From contig CAXTAY010000014.1 in the NCBI GenBank assembly GCA_964242335.1, positions 1 to 64,000 on the forward strand: DNA of 64,000 bases. Reading direction: 5' to 3'. Of this stretch, positions 1-7,903 are shown piece by piece (position 1 is the stretch's first letter; every line of letters starts with the position of its first letter). Below the pieces are notes generated by a model that saw only the letters and a program-made list of their open reading frames with translations, searched no databases and was not told the origin of the DNA. The DNA comes from Lichenicoccus sp964242335 (GTDB lineage: Bacteria; Pseudomonadota; Alphaproteobacteria; Acetobacterales; Acetobacteraceae). A program made the translations under genes and the position numbers.

Positions 1-1126
1 GGATGCCGCCGACCAGCCGGCCGTCGCGCACGATCAGCTTCTTGTAGGTGCCGCGCGCCGGCTCGGTGAACTGGATGATCTCGTCGCGCGGCTCGACCGC
101 CTCGGTGATGCCCATCGAGGCCAGCTCGACCCCCATCACCTTGAGCTTGGTGGCGAGCTTGGAGCCGTGATAGGCGGCGTCGATGTTGCGCCCGGTGACC
201 TGGTCGGCGAACACGCGCGCCTGGTCCCACAGAGGCGCCACCAGGCCGTAGACCTGGCCGCGATGCTGCGCGCACTCGCCGACGACGAAGACGCTGCGGT
301 CGTCGACGCAGCGCATGTGGTTGTCGACCACGATCGCGCGCTCGACGGTCAGGCCGGCGCGCTGCGCGATCTCGGCGTTGGGACGGATCCCGGCAGAGAC
401 CACCAGCATGTCGCAGGCGAGCGTGCTGCCGTCCTTGAAGCGCAGGCCGGCGACGTGGCCGTCGCCCAGCACCTCCTCGGTGCGCTTCTCGAGATGGATG
501 GCGATGCCCATCGCCTCCATCGTGCGTCGCAGGATCGCGCCGCCCTGGCTGTCGAGCTGGGCGTTCATCAGGTGGGCGGACTGGTGGATGACGTGTACCT
601 CGCAGCCATGGTTCATCAGCCCGCGCGCCGCTTCCAGCCCGAGCAGCCCGCCGCCGATGACCGCGGCGACGTGGCTGCGCCGCGCGGTCTCGATGATGCC
701 GGTGCAGTCGTCGATCGAGCGGAAGCCGAACACGCCGGGCAGCAGGGTGCCGTCGGGCCGGCGGATGTTGCGCACCGGCGGGATGAACGGGCGGCTGCCG
801 GTGGCGATCAGCAGGATGTCGTAGTGCGCGCGGATCCCGGCGGAGGAGATCACGCAGCGCGCGGGGCGGTCGATCTCGGTGACCGGGGCGCCGCTATGCA
901 GGGTGATGCCGTTCTCGGCGTACCAGTCCAGCGGGTTGATGGTGATCTCGCTGCTGTCCTGGGCGCCGCTGAGCACGTTGGACAGCATGATCCGGTTGTA
1001 GTTGCCGTAGGGCTCGTCGCCGAACATGGTGATATCGAACTGCTCGGCGCCGCCGCGGGCGAGCACTTCCTCCACCGCACGGGCACCGGCCATGCCGTTG
1101 CCGATGACGACCAGCTTCTGCTTCAT
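1..1126 (-). CDS. nirB: NAD(P)H nitrite reductase large subunit, N-terminal part (runs off the window)
   Basis: Reading the minus strand from the ATG at 1126 gives 375 uninterrupted residues to the window edge. The protein starts MKQKLVVIGNGMAGARAVEE, a classic FAD-binding Rossmann motif. A second dinucleotide motif, AVIGGGLLGLEAA, lies near residue 145. This is the pyridine-nucleotide-disulfide reductase half of assimilatory nitrite reductase. In complete NirB/NasB proteins a BFD-type [2Fe-2S] domain and a sirohaem domain follow and would lie outside the window. It is third in a minus-strand operon after nitrate reductase, so nitrate to nitrite to ammonium is the likely job. The start is supported by a GGGGAA stretch upstream. 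A stand-alone rubredoxin-type reductase cannot be fully excluded because only the first half is visible. Confidence 0.88.
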   Translation of the reverse strand, partial: MKQKLVVIGNGMAGARAVEEVLARGGAEQFDITMFGDEPYGNYNRIMLSNVLSGAQDSSEITINPLDWYAENGITLHSGAPVTEIDRPARCVISSAGIRAHYDILLIATGSRPFIPPVRNIRRPDGTLLPGVFGFRSIDDCTGIIETARRSHVAAVIGGGLLGLEAARGLMNHGCEVHVIHQSAHLMNAQLDSQGGAILRRTMEAMGIAIHLEKRTEEVLGDGHVAGLRFKDGSTLACDMLVVSAGIRPNAEIAQRAGLTVERAIVVDNHMRCVDDRSVFVVGECAQHRGQVYGLVAPLWDQARVFADQVTGRNIDAAYHGSKLATKLKVMGVELASMGITEAVEPRDEIIQFTEPARGTYKKLIVRDGRLVGGI

Positions 1127-1143
1127 CGCGGCTTCCCCGATCC

Positions 1144-1494
1144 TCATATTTCCATCAGTCCCATATCGAGCACCAGCGTGCCGGAGACGCCCTCGGGGGC
1201 CGCAACCTGCAGTTCCAGCGTGGTGTCCGGGAACAGGTCCTCGACGACGGCGAGCGGCACGTGCTGGCCCGACTTGGCGCCGAGCGGGAACAGCCGCATC
1301 GGCGTGCCGTCGCGCAGCAGCACCAGGGCGACCATCTCCGCCGCCGAGTTGCCGGCGCGCAGGTAGATCATCTGCGCGCGCTTGTCCGCCGGCACCCGGT
1401 AGGCGGCGAGGCCCTGCAGCGGAACCCCGGTGGCGTAACCCGTGCCGGTGAAGCCGAAGATGCCGGTGATGATCCGCGGCGTCGATTCAATCAT
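1144..1494 (-). CDS. Small conserved protein between nitrate and nitrite reductase genes
   Basis: The product has 116 residues, no signal peptide and no membrane segment. It is rich in beta-forming residues, starting MIESTPRIITGIFGFTGTGY. I do not recognise the family. Its ATG overlaps the stop of the nitrate reductase gene in an ATGA (1491-1494), and its stop lies 17 bases before the nitrite reductase start, so it is very probably co-translated with both. That position suggests an accessory role in nitrate or nitrite reduction, such as assembly, electron transfer or complex stability. It contains no cysteine, so it is unlikely to bind a metal cluster itself. The function is inferred from neighbours only. 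Confidence 0.75.
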   Translation of the reverse strand: MIESTPRIITGIFGFTGTGYATGVPLQGLAAYRVPADKRAQMIYLRAGNSAAEMVALVLLRDGTPMRLFPLGAKSGQHVPLAVVEDLFPDTTLELQVAAPEGVSGTLVLDMGLMEI

Positions 1495-3635
1495 GTCGGG
1501 GTCCTCTGTTGCGGACGGGTGAGGGACGGGCTTGCGGCGCTCAGCTGCACGGCGCAGACCTTGAACTCGGGGATCCTGGAGACCGGATCGACGGCGTCGT
1601 TGGTCAGCAGGTTGGCACTCGACGCGCCACCCCAGTGGAATGGCACGAACAGGGTGTCGCGCCGGATGTCTCGGGTCAGCCGGGCGCGGAACACGGCGCT
1701 GCCGCGGCGCGTGGTGAGACGCGCCGCCCCGCCCGGGCCGATCCCGACCATCGCCGCGGTGTCGGGATGGATCTCGACGAAGGCTTCCGGCTCGGCGGCG
1801 TCGAGTTCCGGCACCCGGCGCGTCTGCGCGCCGGTCTGATAGTGGCTGAGCACCCGGCCGGTGGTGAGGTAGAGCGGGTAATGCGCGTCCGGCTCCTCCG
1901 CCGAAGCGCGACGCTGCACCGCCGAGAAGCGCGCGCGGCCGTCATGATGGGCGAAGCGCTCCAGGAACAGCCGCGGCGTGCCCGGATGCGCCTCGTCGGG
2001 GCAGGGCCAGAACACGCCGTGCTCGCGCTCGATGCGCTCCATGCTGATGCCGCCATAGTCGGCGGCACCGCCGCTGCTGGCGCGCCGGAACTCCGACGAG
2101 ACCGCCTCGATGCCGACCGGGACGTGGTGGCCGCGGCCGAGCCGGATCGCGAGGTCGGACAGGATGTCGGTGTCGGTGCGCACGCCGCTCGGCGGTGCTG
2201 CCGCCTGGCGTCGCAGCAGCACGCGGCCCTCGAGGTTGGTCATGGTGCCGGTCTCCTCGGCCCACTGCGTGACCGGCAGCACGATGTCGGCGCGCTCCGA
2301 GCTCTCCGACAGGAACTGGTCGAGCGAGACGAACAGCGGCAGCCGGTCGAGCCGTGCGGCGAGGCCGGAGCTCGAGGGTGCCGACACCAGGATATTGGAG
2401 GCCAGCAGCAGCAGGCCCTGGATCCCGCCTTCCTCGCCGAGTGCCTCGATGATGCCGGTGGCAGACAACCCGGGGGGAGGCAGCTGGTCCGGATCGACCT
2501 CCCAGACCCGGGCCACCTCGGCACGATGGCGCGGGTTGTCGATGCGCCGGTAGCCGGGCAGCTGGTCGCTCTTCTGGCCGTGCTCGCGGCCGCCCTGGCC
2601 GTTGCCCTGGCCGGTCAGGCAGCCCCAGCCGCAATGCCTGCGCCCGGCATGGCCGAGTGCCAGGGCGAGATTGATGAAGGCGAGCGCGTTGTCCACGCCC
2701 TGGCTCTGCTGCTCGGCGCCGCGGCCGGAGAGGATGATCGCGGTCGACGCCTCGCCCATCATGTGGGCGGCCTGGGCGATCTGTGCGCTCGGCACCCCGG
2801 TCTCGCGCTCGACCCGGTCCGGCCAGTACGAGGCGACGACGCGGCGCACCGCCTCCCAGCCCTCGGTGCGTGCCGCGATGAACTCGAGGTCGATCAGCTT
2901 GTCGCGCACCGCCACGTGCAGGATGCCGTTGGCGAGTGCGGCGTCGGTGCCAGGGGTCAGCTGCAGGTGCAGGTGCGCGAGCCGGGCGGTGGCGGTGCGA
3001 CGGGGATCGCTGACGATCAGCCGGCCGCCGCGCTCCCGCTGCGCCTCGAAATACTGCATGATCGGCGGCATCGTCTCGGCCGGATTGCCCCCGGCGATCA
3101 GGATCGTCTCCGCTCCCGGAAGGTCCTCGAGCGGGAAAGGCATGCCGCGGTCGATGCCGAAGGCACGCAGGCCGGCCGCCGCGGCTGAGGCCATGCAGAA
3201 GCGGCCGTTATAGTCGATGTGCGGGGTGCCGAGCACGAGGCGGGCGAACTTGCCGAGCAGGTAGGCCTTCTCGTTGGTCAGGCCGCCGCCGCCGAACACG
3301 GCGATGCAGTCGCGGCCGTGGCGGGCCTGCAGCGCGGTGATCTCCGCGGCGATGCGGTCGAGCGCCTGATCCCAGGAGGCGGCGCGCAGCGGCGCGCCCT
3401 TGCGGTCGCGCATCATCGGCGTCAGCAGACGGTCCGGGTGGGTCATCAGGTGCCCGGCGGTCCAGCCCTTGCGGCAGAGCCCGCCCTTGTTGGTCGGGAA
3501 GTCGCGAGACTCCACCGACCACTCGCCGGCGCGGGAACGTTCGAGCGTCATGCCGCACTGCAGGGCGCAGTATGGGCAGTGGGTCTCGGTGCGCGTCGCG
3601 CCGTCGACCACGTCGGCCGAGGAGAGGGCGTTCAT
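1491..3635 (-). CDS. nasA: Assimilatory nitrate reductase catalytic subunit
   Basis: A 714-residue molybdopterin oxidoreductase. Cys20, Cys23, Cys27 and Cys54 (CPYCALQCG and GLCRKG) form the N-terminal [4Fe-4S] site typical of the NasA/NapA/formate dehydrogenase family. The bis-MGD domains follow, and the C-terminus matches the molydopterin dinucleotide-binding domain (TTGRVLSHYQTGAQTRR). There is no Tat signal, so it is cytoplasmic and assimilatory. It also lacks the extra C-terminal BFD-like [2Fe-2S] domain found in longer NasA proteins. It reduces nitrate to nitrite and is first in the operon with the 116-residue protein and nirB. The 244-base gap upstream to argS is relatively AT-rich and must hold the promoter. 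I could not recognise a confident NasT-type leader there. Confidence 0.92.
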   Translation of the reverse strand: MNALSSADVVDGATRTETHCPYCALQCGMTLERSRAGEWSVESRDFPTNKGGLCRKGWTAGHLMTHPDRLLTPMMRDRKGAPLRAASWDQALDRIAAEITALQARHGRDCIAVFGGGGLTNEKAYLLGKFARLVLGTPHIDYNGRFCMASAAAAGLRAFGIDRGMPFPLEDLPGAETILIAGGNPAETMPPIMQYFEAQRERGGRLIVSDPRRTATARLAHLHLQLTPGTDAALANGILHVAVRDKLIDLEFIAARTEGWEAVRRVVASYWPDRVERETGVPSAQIAQAAHMMGEASTAIILSGRGAEQQSQGVDNALAFINLALALGHAGRRHCGWGCLTGQGNGQGGREHGQKSDQLPGYRRIDNPRHRAEVARVWEVDPDQLPPPGLSATGIIEALGEEGGIQGLLLLASNILVSAPSSSGLAARLDRLPLFVSLDQFLSESSERADIVLPVTQWAEETGTMTNLEGRVLLRRQAAAPPSGVRTDTDILSDLAIRLGRGHHVPVGIEAVSSEFRRASSGGAADYGGISMERIEREHGVFWPCPDEAHPGTPRLFLERFAHHDGRARFSAVQRRASAEEPDAHYPLYLTTGRVLSHYQTGAQTRRVPELDAAEPEAFVEIHPDTAAMVGIGPGGAARLTTRRGSAVFRARLTRDIRRDTLFVPFHWGGASSANLLTNDAVDPVSRIPEFKVCAVQLSAASPSLTRPQQRTPT

Positions 3636-3879
3636 CTAGGGTTCAGCCGGCGGTGCCCGGGGTGCTGCCGCGCCGGGATGCGTCAACCTCGTCGAGAATT
3701 GCTCGGTCGATCATCAGTCCGCCTCATCCGCCTGGATCGCCGCCTCAAGGGCCACGCCATAGCACGGAGCGAATGCACCATGAACAGCCAAAGCGTCCAA
3801 GGCTAAGCAAGCGGCGGGAGCCTATGCCTAAGATAAAGGCGGATGGCTTGGAATTAGGCCGAAGCGGTGACGATCTCGC

Positions 3880-5613
3880 TCACATCCGCTCCGGCACCTC
3901 GATGCCGAGCAGCCACAGCCCGCGGGCCAGCACCGCTCGCGCCAGGGCGCACAGCGCCAGCCTGGACGCACGCTCGTCAGCGTCCGCCGCCCCGAGCACC
4001 GGGCAGTCGGTATAGAAGCGGCTGAAGCCCTGGGCGAGCGCGAACACGTAGTCGGCGATCTCGTTCGGGGCGAGGTTGCGGCTGGCGGAGGCGACCACCT
4101 CGGGCAGGCGGGCGCATTCCAGCACCAGGGCGCGCTCGGCGACTGCCGCGACCCGGATCGCGCCGGGATGGGCATCCTGGGCGGCGGCCCGCGCCAGGAT
4201 CGAGCCGATGCGCACGCAGGCATACTGCACGTAGGGCCCGGTGCGGCCCTCGAATGAGACCAGCCGGTCGGCGTCGAAGACGTAGCCGGAGGTGCGGAAC
4301 GAGGACAGGTCGGCGAACTTGACCGCCGCCAACCCGACCAGCCGGGCGAGCTGCTCGCGATCCGGCCCGGCTCGGGCTTCGAGGCCGGTCTCCGCCAGGC
4401 GCTCGCGCGCCTTGCCGATGGCGTCGTCCAGCAGGTCGGAGAGCTGTGCCACGCCGCCCTCGCGGGTCTTGTACGGCTTGCCGTCCGGTCCGTTGACGGT
4501 GCCGAAACCGACATGCACCAGCTCGATCTCCCCGGCGAGGCCGGCCCGGCGGGCGGCGCGGAACACCTGCTCGAAATGCAGCGCCTGGCGCTGGTCCACC
4601 ACGTAGAGGATGCGCGCCGGATCCTGCTCGCGCCTGCGCGCGACGATGGTGGCGAGGTCGGTGGTGGCGTAGAGCGCGGCACCGTCCGACTTCACCAGCA
4701 GCAGCGGCGGCATCGGCCTCGCCTCGTCCGCGGCAGCCACCTCGATGATCAGGGCGCCCTCGCTCTCGGTGGCGATGCCGCGGTCGCGCAGATCCGCGAT
4801 CATCTCCGGGATCAGCGCCTGCACGTCGCTCTCGCCGAGCAGGAGGTCGAAATGCGCGCCGAGCAGCGCGATGTCCTGCTGCTGGGCGGCGAGCGAGATA
4901 TCGCGCAGCGACCGCCAGATCGACCGCGCCTGGAGCTCGCCCGACTGCAGGGCTGCGGTGGCGGCACGCGCCTGCTCCATGCGCCCGGCATCCGCCCGGC
5001 AGGCGGTGGCGGCTTCCGGGTAGAGCTTCTGCAGGTCCGCCATGCCGAGCGGCGGCAGCGCCGCGGGCGCCAGGTCCGGCCAGCGCAGGCGGATCTCGGA
5101 GATCAGCATGCCCATCTGCAGGCCCCAGTCGCCGAGATGGATGTCCGAGATGGTGCGCACGCCCTGCGCCTGCAGGATGCGGCGCAGGCTCTCGCCGATC
5201 ACCAGGGCGCGCAGGTGCCCGACATGCAGCGGCTTGGCGACGTTGGGGCCGCCGAAGTCGAGCATCACGGTCTCGGCGCGGCAGCGGGCGATGCCGAGAT
5301 CCGCCGCCGCCGCCTGCTCCGTCGCGCAGCGGGCGAGGAAGCCGTCGGACAGCCGCAGGTTCAGGAAGCCTGGCCCGGCGACGCCGACCTCGCTGAACTC
5401 CTGGCGGCCGCGCAGCTGCTCTGCGACCTGAAGTGCGATGTCGCGCGGGTTGCGGCCGAGCGACTTGCCGAGCGGCATGGCGCCGTTGCACTGCAGGTCG
5501 GCGAGCTCCGGACGGGTGGCGCGCGCCGCCCGCGCCGTCTCCTGCGGCAGCCCGCAGGCCGCGAACGCCTCGGCCAGCAGCGCGTCGACCAGGTCGGTCA
5601 GGGAGGCCGCCAT
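3880..5613 (-). CDS. argS: Arginyl-tRNA synthetase
   Basis: A 577-residue class I aminoacyl-tRNA synthetase that charges tRNA-Arg. An Arg-tRNA synthetase N-terminal domain comes first. The HIGH-type motif appears as HVGHL near residue 130, inside the family signature GGPNVAKPLHVGHL. ArgRS-type core sequences follow (SDIHLGDWGLQMGMLI, PYKTREGG), then a C-terminal DALR anticodon-binding domain ending LLGIEVPERM. The length is normal for bacterial ArgRS. The ATG at 5613 has a purine-rich GGCGGAAG stretch about 8 bases upstream. A small protein gene ends 16 bases upstream on the same strand, so both probably share a promoter in 5816-6008. Confidence 0.95.
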   Translation of the reverse strand: MAASLTDLVDALLAEAFAACGLPQETARAARATRPELADLQCNGAMPLGKSLGRNPRDIALQVAEQLRGRQEFSEVGVAGPGFLNLRLSDGFLARCATEQAAAADLGIARCRAETVMLDFGGPNVAKPLHVGHLRALVIGESLRRILQAQGVRTISDIHLGDWGLQMGMLISEIRLRWPDLAPAALPPLGMADLQKLYPEAATACRADAGRMEQARAATAALQSGELQARSIWRSLRDISLAAQQQDIALLGAHFDLLLGESDVQALIPEMIADLRDRGIATESEGALIIEVAAADEARPMPPLLLVKSDGAALYATTDLATIVARRREQDPARILYVVDQRQALHFEQVFRAARRAGLAGEIELVHVGFGTVNGPDGKPYKTREGGVAQLSDLLDDAIGKARERLAETGLEARAGPDREQLARLVGLAAVKFADLSSFRTSGYVFDADRLVSFEGRTGPYVQYACVRIGSILARAAAQDAHPGAIRVAAVAERALVLECARLPEVVASASRNLAPNEIADYVFALAQGFSRFYTDCPVLGAADADERASRLALCALARAVLARGLWLLGIEVPERM

Positions 5614-5629
5614 GCGGTGCGCTTCCGCC

Positions 5630-5815
5630 TCAGCGGGTCTTGAGCTCGGCCTCCAGCTGGGCGATGCGCTTGCGCACGCTCTCGCGCAGGGTGGCCGCGG
5701 TGTGCGGCTTCATCGCACTCAGGGTCTCGCGCAGCTCGCGAAGCTGTTTCTGCTTCTCGACCGCGTTGCGCCGGATCGGCTGGTTGTCGGAGTGCTGTCC
5801 GTCGAAGGCGCGCAT
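5630..5815 (-). CDS. Small charged helical protein upstream of argS
   Basis: The chosen ATG at 5815 gives 61 residues, MRAFDGQHSDNQPIRRNAVE to the end. The C-terminal 40 residues are strongly helical and charged (EKQKQLRELRETLSAMK, RKRIAQLEAELKTR) and look like a short coiled coil. A longer reading frame starts at 5923, but its extra 36 residues look like unselected sequence. I do not know the family. It lies 16 bases upstream of argS on the same strand and probably shares its transcript. Confidence 0.6.
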   Translation of the reverse strand: MRAFDGQHSDNQPIRRNAVEKQKQLRELRETLSAMKPHTAATLRESVRKRIAQLEAELKTR

Positions 5816-6008
5816 GGGCTGGTCCTGTCGGAGTTGGTCACGGGAGGTGCCGGGTCCGCCGAGCGTTCGGCATGCGGGCTCCCGGCATACCAGGAGGATT
5901 ACGACGCCGTGACAGCGCTGCAAAGCCGCGCCGCGCGGCGCGTGCGCCCAATCTCACATGCCGGTTCTCGGGAGCGGACTCTCGGGCGCCGGCTCTCAGG
6001 GGCGGCCT

Positions 6009-7076
6009 TCATGCATTGGCGGCAAGGATGGCGGCGAGGCCGGACAGCAGGGCGTCGAGCTGCGCCTTGGTGCCCACTGTGATGCGCAGGAACGACGAGA
6101 TGCGCGGCCGGGCGAAATGCCGCACCAGGATGGCACGCTGGCGCAGCGCCAGCGCCAGCGCGGCGCCGTCGCGGTCGGGATGGCGGGCGAAGACGAAGTT
6201 GGCGCTGGAGGGCAGCAGCTCGAAGCCGAGCCCGGTCAGGCCGTCGCACAGCCGCTCGCGGTTCTGGATGACGACGTGCCGGCCCTGCTGGAACCAGGCC
6301 TCGTCCTCGATCGCGGCGATCGCGCCGGCCTGCGCCGGCCGTCCGAGCGGGTAGGAGTTGAAGCTGTTCTTGACCCGCACCAGCGCCTCGATCAGGGAGG
6401 CGTCGCCGATCGCGTAGCCGACCCGCAGCCCGGCGAGGGCGCGGGACTTCGACATCGACTGCACCACCAGCAGGTTCGGATGGGTCGCGATCAGCGGGAT
6501 CGCGGTCTCGGCGCCGAAATCGACGTAGGCCTCGTCCACGACCACCACCTGGTCGGGATGCTCGCCCAGCAGCACGGCGATCTCGTCGCGGGTCAGGGCG
6601 ATGCCGGTCGGCGCGTTCGGGTTGGCGAGGATGATCGCCCCGCACGGGCGCCGGAACGCCTCGGGCCGCACCCGCATCGCGGCATCGAGCGGCACCGTCT
6701 CGTGGGCGATGCCGAACAGGCCGCAATAGACCGGGTAGAAGCTGTAGGTGATGTCGGGGAACAGCAGCGGCCGCTCGTGCTTGAGCAGGCCCGCGAAGGC
6801 ATGCGCCAGCACCTCGTCGGAACCGTTGCCGACGAACACCTGGTCCGGCGCCACGCGATGGTAGTCGGCGAGGCTGCGGCGCAGCGCGCTCGATTCCGGG
6901 TCCGGATAGAGCCGCAGCGTGTCGGCGGCCTCGGCGCGGATCGCCTCGAGCACCCGTGGCGAGGGACCGAGCGGGCTCTCGTTGGTGTTGAGCTTGACCA
7001 GGTCCGCGAGCCGCGGCTGCTCGCCGGGCACGTAGGGGGTCAGCTCATGGGTCAGGGCGCTCCAGAAGCGGCTCAT
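6009..7076 (-). CDS. hisC: Histidinol-phosphate aminotransferase
   Basis: A 355-residue class I/II PLP-dependent aminotransferase that converts imidazole-acetol phosphate to histidinol phosphate in histidine synthesis. Family features visible are VKLNTNESPLGPSPR near the N-terminus, FVGNGSDEVL, the ANPNAPTG loop, VVVDEAYVDF and the PLP lysine in SMSKSRALAGLRVGYAIG near residue 210. The start at 7076 is chosen because the protein begins MSRFWSALTHELTPYVPGEQ as in relatives. An in-frame ATG at 7163 would add 29 residues encoded by a tandem repeat. The start codon overlaps the stop of a repeat-encoded reading frame (ATGA at 7073-7076). HisC enzymes of this subgroup sometimes also accept aromatic amino acids. 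Confidence 0.93.
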   Translation of the reverse strand: MSRFWSALTHELTPYVPGEQPRLADLVKLNTNESPLGPSPRVLEAIRAEAADTLRLYPDPESSALRRSLADYHRVAPDQVFVGNGSDEVLAHAFAGLLKHERPLLFPDITYSFYPVYCGLFGIAHETVPLDAAMRVRPEAFRRPCGAIILANPNAPTGIALTRDEIAVLLGEHPDQVVVVDEAYVDFGAETAIPLIATHPNLLVVQSMSKSRALAGLRVGYAIGDASLIEALVRVKNSFNSYPLGRPAQAGAIAAIEDEAWFQQGRHVVIQNRERLCDGLTGLGFELLPSSANFVFARHPDRDGAALALALRQRAILVRHFARPRISSFLRITVGTKAQLDALLSGLAAILAANA

Positions 7077-7088
7077 CGATCGGTGTCC

Positions 7089-7223
7089 ATCTCCGCGGGC
7101 TGCGCCCGTCCAGTGTCTTCCGCGGGCTGCACCCGCCTGGCGTCTTCTGCGGGCTGTGCCCATCTAGCGTCTTCCGCGGGCTGCGCCCATCTAGCGTCTT
7201 CCGCGGGCTGCGCCCGCCTGGGC
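7089..7223. repeat. Five 27-bp tandem repeats in the hisC leader
   Basis: Units lie at 7089-7115 (diverged), 7116-7142, 7143-7169, 7170-7196 and 7197-7223. The plus-strand consensus begins TCTTCCGCGGGCTGCGCCC. Each unit carries a small inverted repeat, GGGC-tgc-GCCC, so the minus-strand hisC leader could fold into a row of hairpins. Since 27 is a multiple of three, all frames stay open through the array. On the minus strand one frame encodes a nine-residue repeat AQPAEDARW and ends in a TGA overlapping the hisC ATG. Confidence 0.9.
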
Positions 7224-7323
7224 TGCAGGGTGTGCGCACGCTGTCGCGAGGATGCAAGCCCGGCACGCAACCGGCTGGGCCTGCGACGCGTCGCACTGCA
7301 CTGCAACGAATAGGGTCACGACG

Positions 7324-7899
7324 ATGCTCGAGAAGATCCCTGCCGGTGTCGGCCGTGTGCTGAAGTCGGTCCGGCCCGGCATGCGGACGCTGGTGATCCA
7401 CGACGAGGCGTTCGCCGCGGTGCCGGACGTGATCGCGGTGACCTCGTCCGCCTTCCCGCCCGACGGCGCGATCCCGGTGCGCTACACCGAGGACGGAGAC
7501 CGGCTGTCGCCGCCGCTGGAGTGGATCGGGGTGCCACCGGAGGCGGAGTCGCTGGTGCTGCTGGTCGAGGACGCGGACAGCCCGACCTTCAAGCCGCTGG
7601 TGCATGTCATCCTCGGCGACCTGCCGCCGGTGGATGCGCGGCTTGCCGAGGGTGCGCTGCCGACCTCCGACACCGGCGAGGTGCGCTTCGGGATGGGGCG
7701 CAACTCCTTCCTGCACCGCAGCTGGCTGCCGCCGGATCCGCCGCGCGGGCACGGGCCACACCACTACGCCTTCCAGCTGTTCGCGCTCGACGAGGCGCCC
7801 GAGTTCGACAAGACGCCCGGCCGCTCGGCGATGGTCTCCGCCCTGCACGGGCACGTCATCGCCAAGGGCATGCTCGTCGGCACCTACGAGCGCGAGTGA
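7324..7899 (+). CDS. YbhB/YbcL-type PEBP (Raf kinase inhibitor-like) protein
   Basis: 191 residues from the ATG at 7324. The PEBP family pattern is clear: an N-terminal strand region with SSAFPPDGAIPVRYTEDGD, the ligand-pocket segment LLVEDADSPTFKPLVHVILG, and the second pocket motif PPRGHGPHHYAFQLFALD. Bacterial members are small soluble proteins of uncertain role, thought to bind phosphorylated or anionic ligands. There is no signal peptide, so it is probably cytoplasmic. An upstream in-frame GTG/ATG extension to 7252 would add 24 residues that do not fit the family. It is divergent from hisC, and the repeat array lies between them. Confidence 0.88.
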   Translation: MLEKIPAGVGRVLKSVRPGMRTLVIHDEAFAAVPDVIAVTSSAFPPDGAIPVRYTEDGDRLSPPLEWIGVPPEAESLVLLVEDADSPTFKPLVHVILGDLPPVDARLAEGALPTSDTGEVRFGMGRNSFLHRSWLPPDPPRGHGPHHYAFQLFALDEAPEFDKTPGRSAMVSALHGHVIAKGMLVGTYERE

Positions 7900-7903
7900 C
7901 CTG

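Noticed and set aside
3636..3879. NasT/NasR-type antitermination leader before nasA
   Set aside because: The gap could hold it, but I could not identify the paired hexanucleotide-loop hairpins by eye.
7089..7223. CRISPR array
   Set aside because: The 27-base units are directly adjacent with no spacers, and no cas gene is present.
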